This document shows positions 52,604-61,342 of a DNA stretch of 64,000 nt, piece by piece. Positions within the stretch are counted from its first letter, which is position 1, and each line of letters opens with the position of its first letter. Source of the stretch: Vibrio inusitatus (GTDB lineage: Bacteria; Pseudomonadota; Gammaproteobacteria; Enterobacterales; Vibrionaceae); assembly GCA_024346935.1 (NCBI GenBank), contig AP024878.1, forward strand, positions 1,178,001 to 1,242,000. The letters run 5' to 3'. The notes under the pieces are model-generated. The model saw only the letters and a program-made list of their open reading frames with translations, ran no database searches and had not been told where the DNA came from. The position numbers and the translations under genes were made by a program.

Positions 52604-54235
52604 ATGGAAGACTTAATCCATATGTATGATGGAGAGTTAAAGAATAACAAAAACAGTTGGTTACAAAGCAGTATGTCAAACTATAAGTTTAGAAAAAATG
52701 CGATTATTGGAAATCTAGATGCCGAAACAGATTCTTTTTTGGATGATTGTTTTTATGAGTCGGATGTTTTCCGAGGCATTGTGAATTTTGATCCAAGTAA
52801 CAATAATCCTGATTTTCCGAGAAGAGTTATAGTTGGTCGCACTGGAAGTGGCAAAACGGCACTTCTAAAACAGATAGTAGCTCATGGGAACGTAAAAGTT
52901 CATGATACAATTGAGGCTGAAAATACTGTTTTTGAACATATTAACAATAATAAATTCGTCTCAGATTTAATTGCGAATGGAATAGACTTGAGGGCTTTCT
53001 ATAAATCCTTATGGCTACATGTACTGTTGGTTAAAGTTATTAATCAGCTTTACAGAGCTTCATATAAAGGATTTTTTGATTTTATCAGCAACCTAAATAA
53101 TGAAACAAAGAAACCATACACTCCCGCCATTGCCAAAGATTATTTAGAATCTTACAAAGATAATTTTTTCAATGATAATGTTGTTACCGAAATCACTGAG
53201 AAAATGCAACATGAATTATCAGGGAAAGCAGGATTTGAATTTGCTGAAGTGGGCGGGAAAATTTCGGGGGAGTCTCAACAAAAAGTCCAGCGAGAAACTT
53301 CTAGCTATGTAAGCCGCGAGTTGATAAGAAAGCAAAAAGAACTGATAAAAGTTATTAAGGAAGAGTTTTCTGACGAACGACAACAGAACCGCGTGATCAT
53401 AAGCATAGATGATCTTGATAAATCATGGCTTAGCGCAAGTGGCATTCGACATGATTTCATAAATGCATTGCTTGAGGCTTTTAAAGAGCTACTTGATATT
53501 AAGTCAGTGAAAGTTCTTATATCAATTAGAACCGATATATTACTGGGTATCTACCACCGAAACCTAAGGCAAGACGAAAAAGACCAATCTTTAATCTATG
53601 CTATTTCATGGAACAAACAAGAGATAAGGGAGATTCTAGATTTAAGGGTAAACCAACTGATTCAAGATCAATATCAAGGGCGTCAACAAGTTTTACTATC
53701 TGACGTATTTAATTTTGAGGTAAATGGAATAAAAGCTGATGAGTTTATCCTTGATAGAACAATGCTCCGTCCCCGCGATGCGATAGACTTTGTCAACTCT
53801 TGCTTAGCCGAGTGTAACGGTGGTATTGAGCTAAATGAAGATATAGTTTTAGAAGCTGAAGAAAAGTATTACGCTAAGCGAAAAAAAGCGCTAGTTAAAG
53901 AATGGAAAAGTATATTTCCATACATCCAGGATTACCTAGATGCGTTAGCCTATGTCGATCAGGAAGAGTTTAGTAACGCGCAGCTAAATCAAGATAGTAA
54001 AGATAAAGTTTCTATCTATTTGTTAGAAAGGCCAAATGAACACCCTGATGATGAATTCCATAATAATCGATTATTAAATTTTGAAGAGCTATTGAAGCTT
54101 TGGTTTACCATTGGGGTTATTGGGTTTAGGAAATCTCAAGCTCTTACAATTTATTCTTCTTATGAAAAGCATGAGTTGGATATAACAGATTTAAACAAAC
54201 AGTTCCGTATACATCCATTGTTCTTCAGGTACTAG
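52604..54235 (+). CDS. P-loop ATPase, Sll1717-like
   Basis: This 543-residue soluble ATPase has Walker A GRTGSGKT near residue 80 and a Walker B-like stretch RVIISIDDLDKSW near 265. A long helical C-terminal half follows with the sensor-like RPRDAIDFVNSC. Sll1717-type ATPases are large STAND-like or KAP-like NTPases, often found in defense or mobile regions. The extended AT-rich gene is foreign in base usage compared with the core. The role as island or anti-phage factor is open. Confidence 0.6.
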   Translation: MEDLIHMYDGELKNNKNSWLQSSMSNYKFRKNAIIGNLDAETDSFLDDCFYESDVFRGIVNFDPSNNNPDFPRRVIVGRTGSGKTALLKQIVAHGNVKVHDTIEAENTVFEHINNNKFVSDLIANGIDLRAFYKSLWLHVLLVKVINQLYRASYKGFFDFISNLNNETKKPYTPAIAKDYLESYKDNFFNDNVVTEITEKMQHELSGKAGFEFAEVGGKISGESQQKVQRETSSYVSRELIRKQKELIKVIKEEFSDERQQNRVIISIDDLDKSWLSASGIRHDFINALLEAFKELLDIKSVKVLISIRTDILLGIYHRNLRQDEKDQSLIYAISWNKQEIREILDLRVNQLIQDQYQGRQQVLLSDVFNFEVNGIKADEFILDRTMLRPRDAIDFVNSCLAECNGGIELNEDIVLEAEEKYYAKRKKALVKEWKSIFPYIQDYLDALAYVDQEEFSNAQLNQDSKDKVSIYLLERPNEHPDDEFHNNRLLNFEELLKLWFTIGVIGFRKSQALTIYSSYEKHELDITDLNKQFRIHPLFFRY

Positions 54236-54773
54236 AAGCTCGTTGAAGTCTGTTTACGGTAGCTGGAGATATGCCTAGCTGTTTGGCTGTTTCTGCTATT
54301 GATAAGGTCTCTCTTAATTGCTTAACCTCTTCTGGGGTGGCCTTACTTGGCCGCCCTAGTTTCTTACCTTTGAGCTTAGCTTGCTCCAAGCCTTCTCTTT
54401 GACGCTCTTTGATTAACTCTCTCTCCATTTGAGCAACTGAAGCCAATATACCTAGCATGCCTTTCTGGGTTGCAGTCATCTCAGAACTGAACGAAAGACC
54501 TTCCTTAACGAATTCTACAGCAACTTGCTTTGATGTTAGCTGTTCAACGATAGCAACAGCATCACCAGCACCAGAGCGACACACACGGTCTAATGAGTGG
54601 ATATATAGCTTGTCTCCCTGTCTTAGGTAATCAACTGTCTGACGCCACACAGGGCGGTCTATGGTTGATGCACTGCAATACTCTTCAAATACTTTATCTA
54701 ACTGAATATCCACCAGCTGACGATCAGTGTTCTGGTCTGTTGTTGATACTCGTTTGTAGCCTACGTTTGCCAT
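54225..54773 (-). CDS. Small serine recombinase (resolvase/invertase)
   Basis: This 182-residue resolvase-type protein has Ser10 in VGYKRVSTTDQ, then DRVCRSGAGDAVAIVEQL. The arm contains ATQKGMLGILASVAQMERELIKERQREGLEQAKLKGKKLGRP and ends with a helix-turn-helix (SIAETAKQLGISPATVNRL). It resolves or inverts DNA. It is divergent from the unknown gene at 55.0 kb and its end overlaps the ATPase gene by 11 bases. A second recombinase in one island may mean nested mobility or an inversion switch. Confidence 0.88.
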   Translation of the reverse strand: MANVGYKRVSTTDQNTDRQLVDIQLDKVFEEYCSASTIDRPVWRQTVDYLRQGDKLYIHSLDRVCRSGAGDAVAIVEQLTSKQVAVEFVKEGLSFSSEMTATQKGMLGILASVAQMERELIKERQREGLEQAKLKGKKLGRPSKATPEEVKQLRETLSIAETAKQLGISPATVNRLQRASST

Positions 54774-55037
54774 TGGCCTATCTCATAAAGTCTTAGAATA
54801 ATTGTATGTTGCTATATCAAAACTAGAAATTAAAGTATTTGAGATAGGATTTGTGGCTTGTGTCAAAAAGTATACTTTTGAGATAAGGCAAAGCTATGTT
54901 GGATTTACCTTAAAGAAAGCAGTGAAGTTTGAGTGATTTGCTACATTTTCTTTGTAGCCATTTTAATCAGTAAAAAGCACTCGATAAGCTTGTGCTTTAA
55001 GAATGGTCTGTTCTCTTTTAAGCGATAAGGAATCACT

Positions 55038-55667
55038 ATGCGTCAATTGAGCTTGGATGTAAGGTTTGCGACAGAGGAAAATGGAAAAATACCAATGAGA
55101 CCTACAGTAAAGGCACTTGACTGTATCTCTGACTATATCTGCGAGCTTATTCGGAACGATATTGAGTATTACAGGGCTACCTTACCTGACATCCCAATTG
55201 AAGTTTTAAACAATCTGGAAGAATTGAAAAGCGAGATAGGGAGGGGAAACCTACAGACTCTTTATATCGAAGATGTTCGAAAAGGTAGCATTGTTTTTCA
55301 TTTTATTGAGTCTGTTGCCCCTGTAGCTGCACAATTCTCGGAAATCATGAGTGGATGGGCTATCGGAAAATCTCTAGATTCTCTTGTTGCCTTAGCAGCA
55401 AAAAATAAAAGAAAGATTACAGCAGAAGATATTGGTGCTGCCTTGAAGGGACGCTTGGATAGTATTCTGCACGATCTAGGTGTATTTGCCATAGTCTCTA
55501 GCGATCATTCAGCAGATGGTGAGCGCCTAAACGTCAGATTAGTGATTGAATATCGAAGGAGTGAAGCAAGCACTTTAGAGATTAAAGGTAGAGGTGACGG
55601 ATCTGGTGGAAGGAAAAAGGATATAGGCATTCTGAAAAATATCACCAAAGGCCAATCTAGTAACTGA
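55038..55667 (+). CDS. Unknown island protein with hydrophobic centre
   Basis: This 209-residue protein has an N-terminal acidic part and a middle stretch (GSIVFHFIESVAPVAAQFSEIMSGWAIGKSLDSLVALAA) that is mildly hydrophobic. A C-terminal strand-rich part has basic tail residues (GDGSGGRKKDIGILKN). No family could be named. AAGGAATCACT precedes the ATG. It is the first of a set of plus-strand cargo genes and may be part of an accessory function of the island. Confidence 0.5.
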   Translation: MRQLSLDVRFATEENGKIPMRPTVKALDCISDYICELIRNDIEYYRATLPDIPIEVLNNLEELKSEIGRGNLQTLYIEDVRKGSIVFHFIESVAPVAAQFSEIMSGWAIGKSLDSLVALAAKNKRKITAEDIGAALKGRLDSILHDLGVFAIVSSDHSADGERLNVRLVIEYRRSEASTLEIKGRGDGSGGRKKDIGILKNITKGQSSN

Positions 55668-56096
55668 CTGTCCTTTATAGTTACGTAGTTATTCTGCTCA
55701 GATAACTAACGTACTATCACATTACTTCAGGAAAGCTGGTGTTCTTAGAGTCACATTTTGGCTTGTAGTGGAGTCTATATAAAGATGGTAGATGATGGTC
55801 ACAATTCACTGACTAACTGCATACTATGCAATGTAGCAAATACAATTAGATAGATTTTAAAGCTGAGAAGGGGTGGCTACTGACCTTCTAAACGATGTTG
55901 AAGGTTTGAGGGATTGGTTTAACCAGCCACCTAGGTTTACTTCACTTCGGGCTACCATAGGTGTTGGCTCTTTTATGAGTTCCTATGGTTTAAGGATAAA
56001 TCTATCTACTACTTTCCTATTTATCAGTTGATATATCAGTTATTAACTAACTGATATTAAACAATTTAATTTATCTGTAGCACTCTGATTCGCTTC
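55668..56096. other. Intergenic region with repeated TATCAGTT motifs
   Basis: About 430 bases without a supported gene. TATCAGTT occurs at 56022-56029 and 56034-56041, with the inverted AACTGATA at 56049-56056. A TACCATAGG...CCTATGGT inverted pair lies near 55950-55990. These may be operator or recombination sites. Nothing else was recognised. Confidence 0.5.
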
Positions 56097-56176
56097 TAGC
56101 CCTTATATACCAAGGGTTGGTGAGGTATTGCTGTTACATGTTCCAGAGTACCTATGAGGAGTGAAATCAAAAATGA
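56097..56176 (+). repeat. 80-base leader repeat, copy 1 (before the HNH-like gene)
   Basis: It aligns without gaps to 57173-57252. Shared blocks are TAGCCCTT, CTTCCAGAGTACCTAT / GTTCCAGAGTACCTAT, and GGAGTGAAATCAAAAATGA / GGAATGAAATCAATAATGA. The ribosome site and start codon of the HNH-like gene lie in its end. Confidence 0.75.
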
Positions 56177-57114
56177 AAACAAAGCTTAAACGGTGTTCTC
56201 AGTGTGGCAGACCTAAGAGAATACCAGTTAGAAATAAGGTCTGTACTGAATGTAGGACTAATGACTTCTTTAGATCGAGTAGCTTTGAATGGCTATGGAG
56301 TATGGCACAGCGTACAAGTCCAGAGGCTATGCCTGAGTCAACTGAAGAACTAGTAGAAGTCCTAGAAGTACGAAGGTTTGCTAACCGTGCCAAAGGCATG
56401 TATCGATTCAATGGAGAACTTGGAAGCAGCTACAACTACCATGTCGGTCATAGATACCCTGCAAGCAAGGGCGGTATGTTGGTAGCTGAGAATCTTGTTG
56501 TTATGCCTGCTTGGATTAACTGGAAGCTCGGAGATGAACATGGGTTGGGATTAGAAGAATACAAATTGGTTAGTGCTAATAATTTCAATAGCTTAAGAGG
56601 ATTTAAGGAGTTTTGCTCTAGGTACGATATGAGCCAACTGAAGAGCTATGTCAATGGTTCTACAATCAATGACTTTGAACGAGATGGATTAGATGCTGAT
56701 AGTGTGCTGGAAAGGGAAGTAGAGAGGCTTGGAGAGTGTCCTGAAGGGACTCTGCTTAATGTTAAAGACTATTTGGTTACTGCGAGTAAGTTCGCTGAGT
56801 TGTGCGGTGGTTTAACTCAATTTGAAGACAAGGCAGAACTTGAAGATATGAACTGTATGTATCTGAAGTATATGGAGGATTTAGAAGTGGAAATGTTTAG
56901 TAAAGAAAATGCAAGCTCAACTGAGAGTTTGAGTTTAAGTGTGGATCAGGTGATTGAGATTTATGAAAGGAGAGATGTGATAGAGAGATTGATGGAACTA
57001 GAAGCACAGGAGCAATTGGGTACACCAGAAGCATTGCAATTGGCTGATGAGCTTTGCCCCTTTGAACTAAAAGAAAATGAAATGTTCTTTCGAGTTATCG
57101 AAGCATGTAGATAA
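56173..57114 (+). CDS. Zinc-finger/HNH-like protein
   Basis: This ~313-residue protein begins with a zinc-finger-like Cys motif (KRCSQCGRPKRIP...KVCTECRT). An HNH-like core follows (residues ~95-125): YHVGHRYPASKGGMLVAENLVVMPAWINWKLG, in which His and Asn stand at the expected places though the first His-Asn pair is changed. The rest is helical and acidic. A GTG at 56161 is an alternative start, but the ATG at 56173 sits 10 bases after GAGGAG. Nuclease activity is a guess from the core motif. Confidence 0.5.
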   Translation: MKTKLKRCSQCGRPKRIPVRNKVCTECRTNDFFRSSSFEWLWSMAQRTSPEAMPESTEELVEVLEVRRFANRAKGMYRFNGELGSSYNYHVGHRYPASKGGMLVAENLVVMPAWINWKLGDEHGLGLEEYKLVSANNFNSLRGFKEFCSRYDMSQLKSYVNGSTINDFERDGLDADSVLEREVERLGECPEGTLLNVKDYLVTASKFAELCGGLTQFEDKAELEDMNCMYLKYMEDLEVEMFSKENASSTESLSLSVDQVIEIYERRDVIERLMELEAQEQLGTPEALQLADELCPFELKENEMFFRVIEACR

Positions 57115-57172
57115 CCTATGGCTCTACTCTGGGTATGGATTTAGGCTGGTTTGTAACAGCTAAATATGCTTT

Positions 57173-57252
57173 TAGCCCTTGATACATAGGGGATGGAGGG
57201 CGTTCTTGGTTACAACTTCCAGAGTACCTATAAGGAATGAAATCAATAATGA
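57173..57252 (+). repeat. 80-base leader repeat, copy 2
   Basis: This is the second copy of the leader found before the HNH-like gene. Here the start codon position (57249-57251) is followed by AAT TAA, so it opens only a two-codon frame. The 98-residue gene starts 30 bases further on with its own ribosome site. Confidence 0.75.
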
Positions 57253-57282
57253 ATTAACTAACGCCGTGAGGCAGGAGTATAT

Positions 57283-57579
57283 ATGAATACTAATAATATC
57301 AATGACTTGATAGAAGGTGATCGCCCTAAGTTTATCAAGTTAATTAAAGACCTAGCTGAAGAGTATCAGCTAACAATTAAAGACATGCTGTTAGTTCTAC
57401 AAGCCTCTGTAGAGGATTATGAGAGCTATTCAGACTTCCCTAACTATGAACGCCATAGAGTCACTGGAACAATCAGAAACAAGAATACGAAGCGTGTTTT
57501 AAAGCCTAATTCACAAGGGCAAGTAAAGCTAAGAAATGGCTTTGCCAGTCAGTGGGTTATGCAAACCAAAAATATATAA
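57283..57579 (+). CDS. Small soluble island protein
   Basis: The product is 98 residues with GGAG six bases before ATG. The N-terminal helical part (DRPKFIKLIKDLAEEYQLTIKDMLLVLQAS) and a basic C-terminal region (YERHRVTGTIRNKNTKRVLKPNSQGQVKLRNG) suggest nucleic acid binding, somewhat like H-NS-type proteins in length only. No family was recognised. Confidence 0.5.
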   Translation: MNTNNINDLIEGDRPKFIKLIKDLAEEYQLTIKDMLLVLQASVEDYESYSDFPNYERHRVTGTIRNKNTKRVLKPNSQGQVKLRNGFASQWVMQTKNI

Positions 57580-57759
57580 GAGCTCTACCTTTAATTGAAG
57601 AAGCGCAAAATAGATATTAGAATAGAAGCCCTAAAAATAAGTAATAACTGTTAGTTTCAGGAATAAAATTCTGAGTAGAAATGCGCATAACTGCATATGT
57701 ATGATATTTGTATGAAGTATATGGGAGCCTTCTTGCTCGTACTAAATTAAAGGTATTAA

Positions 57760-58218
57760 ATGAAAAAAATCAGCATCCTTATAATAGGGCTAATCATGTC
57801 AACTTCACTTTCAGCAGCCCCTTGGATGCAAAGAGAAAACTATAGAGAGCTTGGGCTCTTTCTTCATGAGAGAAGTCCATGTCACTTTAGTAAAGATGAA
57901 GTTAGGCGGAAAATTGAAGGAGAGCTAGTTAGAGCAAGTGTCAAAGTGAATCTTCATACAGATCTACATATTGATGTTGTTTATTCTTGCGCAGATCAAG
58001 TTAGTGTTTCTGACCGTGTTACTGGAATATCTGTTGCATACGATATTAGGTTCGGTACTAGACTGGAGGATGGAACATTTGTTCTGTACGATGCACCGTC
58101 ATATGGACGTCTATTTACTGGGCCCAAAAATGCGGAGTCTGCTAGGTACTTTTCAAATCAACTTGCTACATCAGTGAGTTATGCTCTAACTGATTACTTA
58201 AAAGCTAACCTAGAATAA
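57760..58218 (+). CDS. Exported island protein of unknown function
   Basis: The product is 152 residues with a Sec signal peptide (cut after LSAA, residue ~20). A periplasmic domain with two Cys residues (SPCHFSKDEVRRKIE and VVYSCADQVSVS) could be joined by a disulfide. A strand-helix pattern is seen after that. No family was recognised. It is the last plus-strand cargo gene, followed by the replacement arfB on the other strand. Confidence 0.55.
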   Translation: MKKISILIIGLIMSTSLSAAPWMQRENYRELGLFLHERSPCHFSKDEVRRKIEGELVRASVKVNLHTDLHIDVVYSCADQVSVSDRVTGISVAYDIRFGTRLEDGTFVLYDAPSYGRLFTGPKNAESARYFSNQLATSVSYALTDYLKANLE

Positions 58219-58319
58219 ACTCTGTTCTGAAAGAACTTTGTGCAATTAGTTGATGGATACGTATGCTCGTTATAGCCATGATTCCGTTAGGCTTGGATTT
58301 TTAGAGCAAGCGCTTCTTT

Positions 58320-58730
58320 TTACTGGACTTTGCCTCTTAGGGACTTGGTTTGTGCTTTGCGCTTCTTTGCATCTACTCTGCGCTTCTGTGAGGCTCTTGT
58401 GGGCTTCGTAGGTCTACGAGTTTTCTGTACTACTGTAGCTGACAATATGAGTTGTTTGAGGCGCTCTAGTGCATCTTCTCGGTTCTGTTCTTGGGTTCGG
58501 AACTGTTGAGCCTTGATGATAATGACACCTTCTTTAGTGATACGAGAATCCTTTAAAGTTAAAAGCCTTTCCTTATAGAACTGAGGTAGTGTAGAGCGCT
58601 TTATGTCAAAACGAAGATGAATGCAACTACTTGTTTTATTTACTTTTTGCCCACCAGCGCCCATTGACTTAACTGCGGTTAGTTCTATTTCCCAATCTGC
58701 TAATTCAACGTTGTTTGAGATCTTAAGCAT
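58320..58730 (-). CDS. arfB: ArfB, complete island-borne replacement copy
   Basis: This 136-residue protein has the full ArfB domain: LKISNNVELADWEIELTAVK, the catalytic Gly-Gly-Gln in GAGGQKVNKTSSCIHLRFD, and a basic tail (VQKTRRPTKPTRASQKRR...KSLRGKVQ) that enters the ribosome mRNA channel. It hydrolyses peptidyl-tRNA on stalled ribosomes. It differs clearly from both host fragments. The ATG at 58730 lies on the stop codon of the host N-terminal remnant (ATGCTTAA) and has GGAAA upstream. An ATG four codons earlier is less likely. Confidence 0.93.
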   Translation of the reverse strand: MLKISNNVELADWEIELTAVKSMGAGGQKVNKTSSCIHLRFDIKRSTLPQFYKERLLTLKDSRITKEGVIIIKAQQFRTQEQNREDALERLKQLILSATVVQKTRRPTKPTRASQKRRVDAKKRKAQTKSLRGKVQ

Positions 58731-58860
58731 TGGGATTTCCATGTGGTTCTAGTGTGTAAGATGTGTTATTGACGTTCTGACCACCCGCGCCTTGCGCACG
58801 GATAGCGGTCATTTCAATTTCCCAGTCGGCTAGGGATACTGTGTTGGAGATTTGGAGCAT
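58723..58860 (-). pseudogene. arfB: arfB, N-terminal part of the host gene (45-codon remnant)
   Basis: This 45-residue frame starts MLQISNTVSLADWEIEMTAI and RAQGAGGQNVN, the true ArfB N-terminus with GGQ. It then runs into island sequence after the TAA core (58766-58768) and stops at 58723-58725. AAAGG precedes the ATG. The host promoter and ribosome site are kept. The product cannot work without the C-terminal part, but it may be translated and hand ribosomes to the replacement ORF. Confidence 0.9.
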
Positions 58861-58876
58861 GGTTTAGCCTTTAGAA

Positions 58877-61339
58877 TCATGAGTGGCTAGGGTACTTCGA
58901 TTTAATGTACTTAGCTAGACGATAATCCAGAAGTTCTTTCACTAAATCATGCAAGATCCTTGTTTCAGACTTCGATGCTTTTATATTCGCTTTGAAACGA
59001 TTGTCCTCGATAGTAAATGAGGCTGAGGGTTCTTTCTTCCCTTTAGTAATGAAGGCTTTAATCGGGTTTCCCCTCCAATACTTAATCCATTCCACATCAG
59101 TGGGTGACAACTGTTTGTTCTTTTCAGAGAGTTCGTTAGCAAACAGAGCTGGGTAGGATTTCAATATGTGCCAACTTTTTTCAGCTAATACTTCTAAAGT
59201 CGGTGGTTCATTGAATCCATCTAATTCAATTAATGCTTCGAGTAATATTGGTTTAAAGCATTTTGTCATGCTCGTCATTTGTACTGTATTTAAAAGAAAC
59301 GAATCAAATTTGTTTATGATATTAATGACTGTTTGGTCTTCGATGTGCTGTGCAACGAGGTTGAACCAGCTACCATGTTGTTTCCTTGTTTTGGCATGAT
59401 CATAATTTTCATGAAAAAATTCGGTAGCAGTTGGCCTGTGCCCTAGCTTGGATTCAAGCAATTTGAACTCTTCGCTCGAAGTATGCTTGAAGCGACTTTT
59501 GAGGTCCTTCCAAAAGTTAACAATTTCAGGGTCAAAGTTTATATAGCAACCTTTCGCTATTGAAGGTTGACCCGTGTATGCACCTTGATTCTCTCGTACT
59601 TGGGTTTCTATATTTTCTTCTGGTAGTTGAAATAGATCTGTACGGGATAAGAATGATTGATGATTCCCAAGAAAATCAAGCACGATTACATGAGATTTGT
59701 GAGGTGCGGTTCTTAATCCTCGACCTAGTTGTTGTAAGAAAATGATGTTCGACTGTGTTGGTCTAATCATCAATATCGTATCAATTGATGGCAAATCAGT
59801 GCCTTCATTAAACAGGTCGACAGAGAACAGTACCTGTATTTCTCCATCTGATAATTGCTTAAGTGCCTCATTACGTCTGATGTTAGATTGACTGTGAACA
59901 GAGAGTGCTTTGTAGCCTTCTTCTGAATACTTGAGATTAAACTGTTCTGTCATGTAATCAGCATGAGAAACAGAGACACAAAATGCTAATGTTCTGCTTT
60001 GTTGGTGTTTTTCCCAATGTTTGAAAATATGCTTAGCCCGTTTTTGCGTTGCGAAAGCCGCATCTAATGATTTGGGGTCAAACTTTCCGTTTCGCCAAGG
60101 GATTTCCTGATAATTGAGTGTGTCATCCCAAATTCCAAAGTAGTGAAAAGGGACTAAAATTCCGGTATCGATCCCATGAACTAAGTTACGTTCAAAGACT
60201 AAGTTATTGTTACATAGTGATAGAATATCAGCCTGATCGGTTCTATCTGGCGTAGCAGTGAGCCCTAATAAGAACTTTGGTTCGAAATAGTTGAGAATAT
60301 TGAGATAAGTATTCGCACTTGCATGATGAAATTCATCAACAACAATATAGTCGAAATGATCTTGAGAGAATGAGGCTAGGTGTGTTTCTTTACCAAGTGT
60401 TTGTACTGAGGCAAACACCATTTGTTTATCAATAGACCTTTCAGCACTATTGAAGTAGCCAGACGATTTTTGAGGCCATAGTTTGGCATATGTATTAAGA
60501 GCTTGAGTTAATATTTCCTCTCTATGAGCAACAAACAGAACTCTTTTTGCTTTTGACTGCTTAGCGTCAAATGCAGACAGCCATGTTTTGCCCATTCCTG
60601 TCCCTAGAACAACTAAACCTCTTCCGTTGCCTGATTCACGTGTTTTTAATAAGGCATCTAAGGCTTCAATTTGCACAGAGTTTGGAATGTAAGGATCTTC
60701 TGGTTCATCATCAAAAGAATTTACTAGATTAAGTGCCGGGGATATTGATCTGCGGGTTATGTATTCATCTATCCATCTATCATTTAATTCAACGCCATTT
60801 GCATGATTGAAAATATTTTCATACTCATTTCGGATCTTATTAAATTGTTTAGCTTCAAATGAATCAGATGGCGGGTTGTAATCGAATCTTAAGCACCATT
60901 CATGAGCACTGGTTAGGGCTGCTTTACTGATGTTGTTTGAGCCAATAAATGCTGAACCACGAAAATAGTTAGCTTCGGAATCTGAACGAACAAAAATGTA
61001 TGACTTCATATGGAAGCTGTGATTTTTAGTTTCAAAGACTTTAATCTCTACTTTTGCAGAGACTAGTGCCATTAAAGCGCGAAGCGCAATAGGTTCTGTA
61101 ATACCTAAATAATCAGAAGTAAGAATTCGGATTTTTAAAAAGTAGTTATCATTGATAGATCGCTCGAGCGCTTCTTGAAGTGCTGGGAGCAATAGCCTTA
61201 ACCCAGAATCTCGTATAAATGAAACAGCAATATCAATTTCATTGGCATGGTTAATGGCATAAAGAAGTTGCTCTAGTAATTGGTCGTCGCCACCGGTGGT
61301 TAGAAGATCTTCTTTGAGTGTCAGCTTTTGCATAGGCAT
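58877..61339 (-). CDS. PLD-like domain fused to SF2 (DEAD/DEAH) helicase
   Basis: This 820-residue protein has an N-terminal phospholipase D-like domain (FHMKSYIF...GSAFIGSNNISKAAL, the HxK...GSxN motif). A type-III-restriction-like helicase follows with P-loop VLGTGMGKT, Walker B VDEFHHA, LTATPDR and the late QLGRGLRTAPHKSHVIVLDF. A helical C-terminal region ends it. The layout is like DUF3427 proteins and suggests nuclease-helicase DNA processing. It begins 3 bases after the methyltransferase stop and ends 16 bases before the arfB start, so all three may be cotranscribed. Confidence 0.82.
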   Translation of the reverse strand: MPMQKLTLKEDLLTTGGDDQLLEQLLYAINHANEIDIAVSFIRDSGLRLLLPALQEALERSINDNYFLKIRILTSDYLGITEPIALRALMALVSAKVEIKVFETKNHSFHMKSYIFVRSDSEANYFRGSAFIGSNNISKAALTSAHEWCLRFDYNPPSDSFEAKQFNKIRNEYENIFNHANGVELNDRWIDEYITRRSISPALNLVNSFDDEPEDPYIPNSVQIEALDALLKTRESGNGRGLVVLGTGMGKTWLSAFDAKQSKAKRVLFVAHREEILTQALNTYAKLWPQKSSGYFNSAERSIDKQMVFASVQTLGKETHLASFSQDHFDYIVVDEFHHASANTYLNILNYFEPKFLLGLTATPDRTDQADILSLCNNNLVFERNLVHGIDTGILVPFHYFGIWDDTLNYQEIPWRNGKFDPKSLDAAFATQKRAKHIFKHWEKHQQSRTLAFCVSVSHADYMTEQFNLKYSEEGYKALSVHSQSNIRRNEALKQLSDGEIQVLFSVDLFNEGTDLPSIDTILMIRPTQSNIIFLQQLGRGLRTAPHKSHVIVLDFLGNHQSFLSRTDLFQLPEENIETQVRENQGAYTGQPSIAKGCYINFDPEIVNFWKDLKSRFKHTSSEEFKLLESKLGHRPTATEFFHENYDHAKTRKQHGSWFNLVAQHIEDQTVINIINKFDSFLLNTVQMTSMTKCFKPILLEALIELDGFNEPPTLEVLAEKSWHILKSYPALFANELSEKNKQLSPTDVEWIKYWRGNPIKAFITKGKKEPSASFTIEDNRFKANIKASKSETRILHDLVKELLDYRLAKYIKSKYPSHS

Positions 61340-61342
61340 AGA

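Larger units (their letters stand above)
49842..58768. mobile_element. Serine-integrase genomic island inserted in arfB (~8.9 kb)
   Basis: Both ends are defined by the split host arfB gene: codons 1 to ~31 at 58766-58860 and the rest at 49526-49844, both on the minus strand. The ends share TAA (plus strand TTA at 49842-49844 and 58766-58768). Joining them rebuilds [18 protein letters not shown] in frame. A large serine integrase starts 105 bases inside the left end, as is usual. The right end holds a complete replacement arfB. Cargo genes look AT-rich with unusual codons compared with neighbours. Confidence 0.9.
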
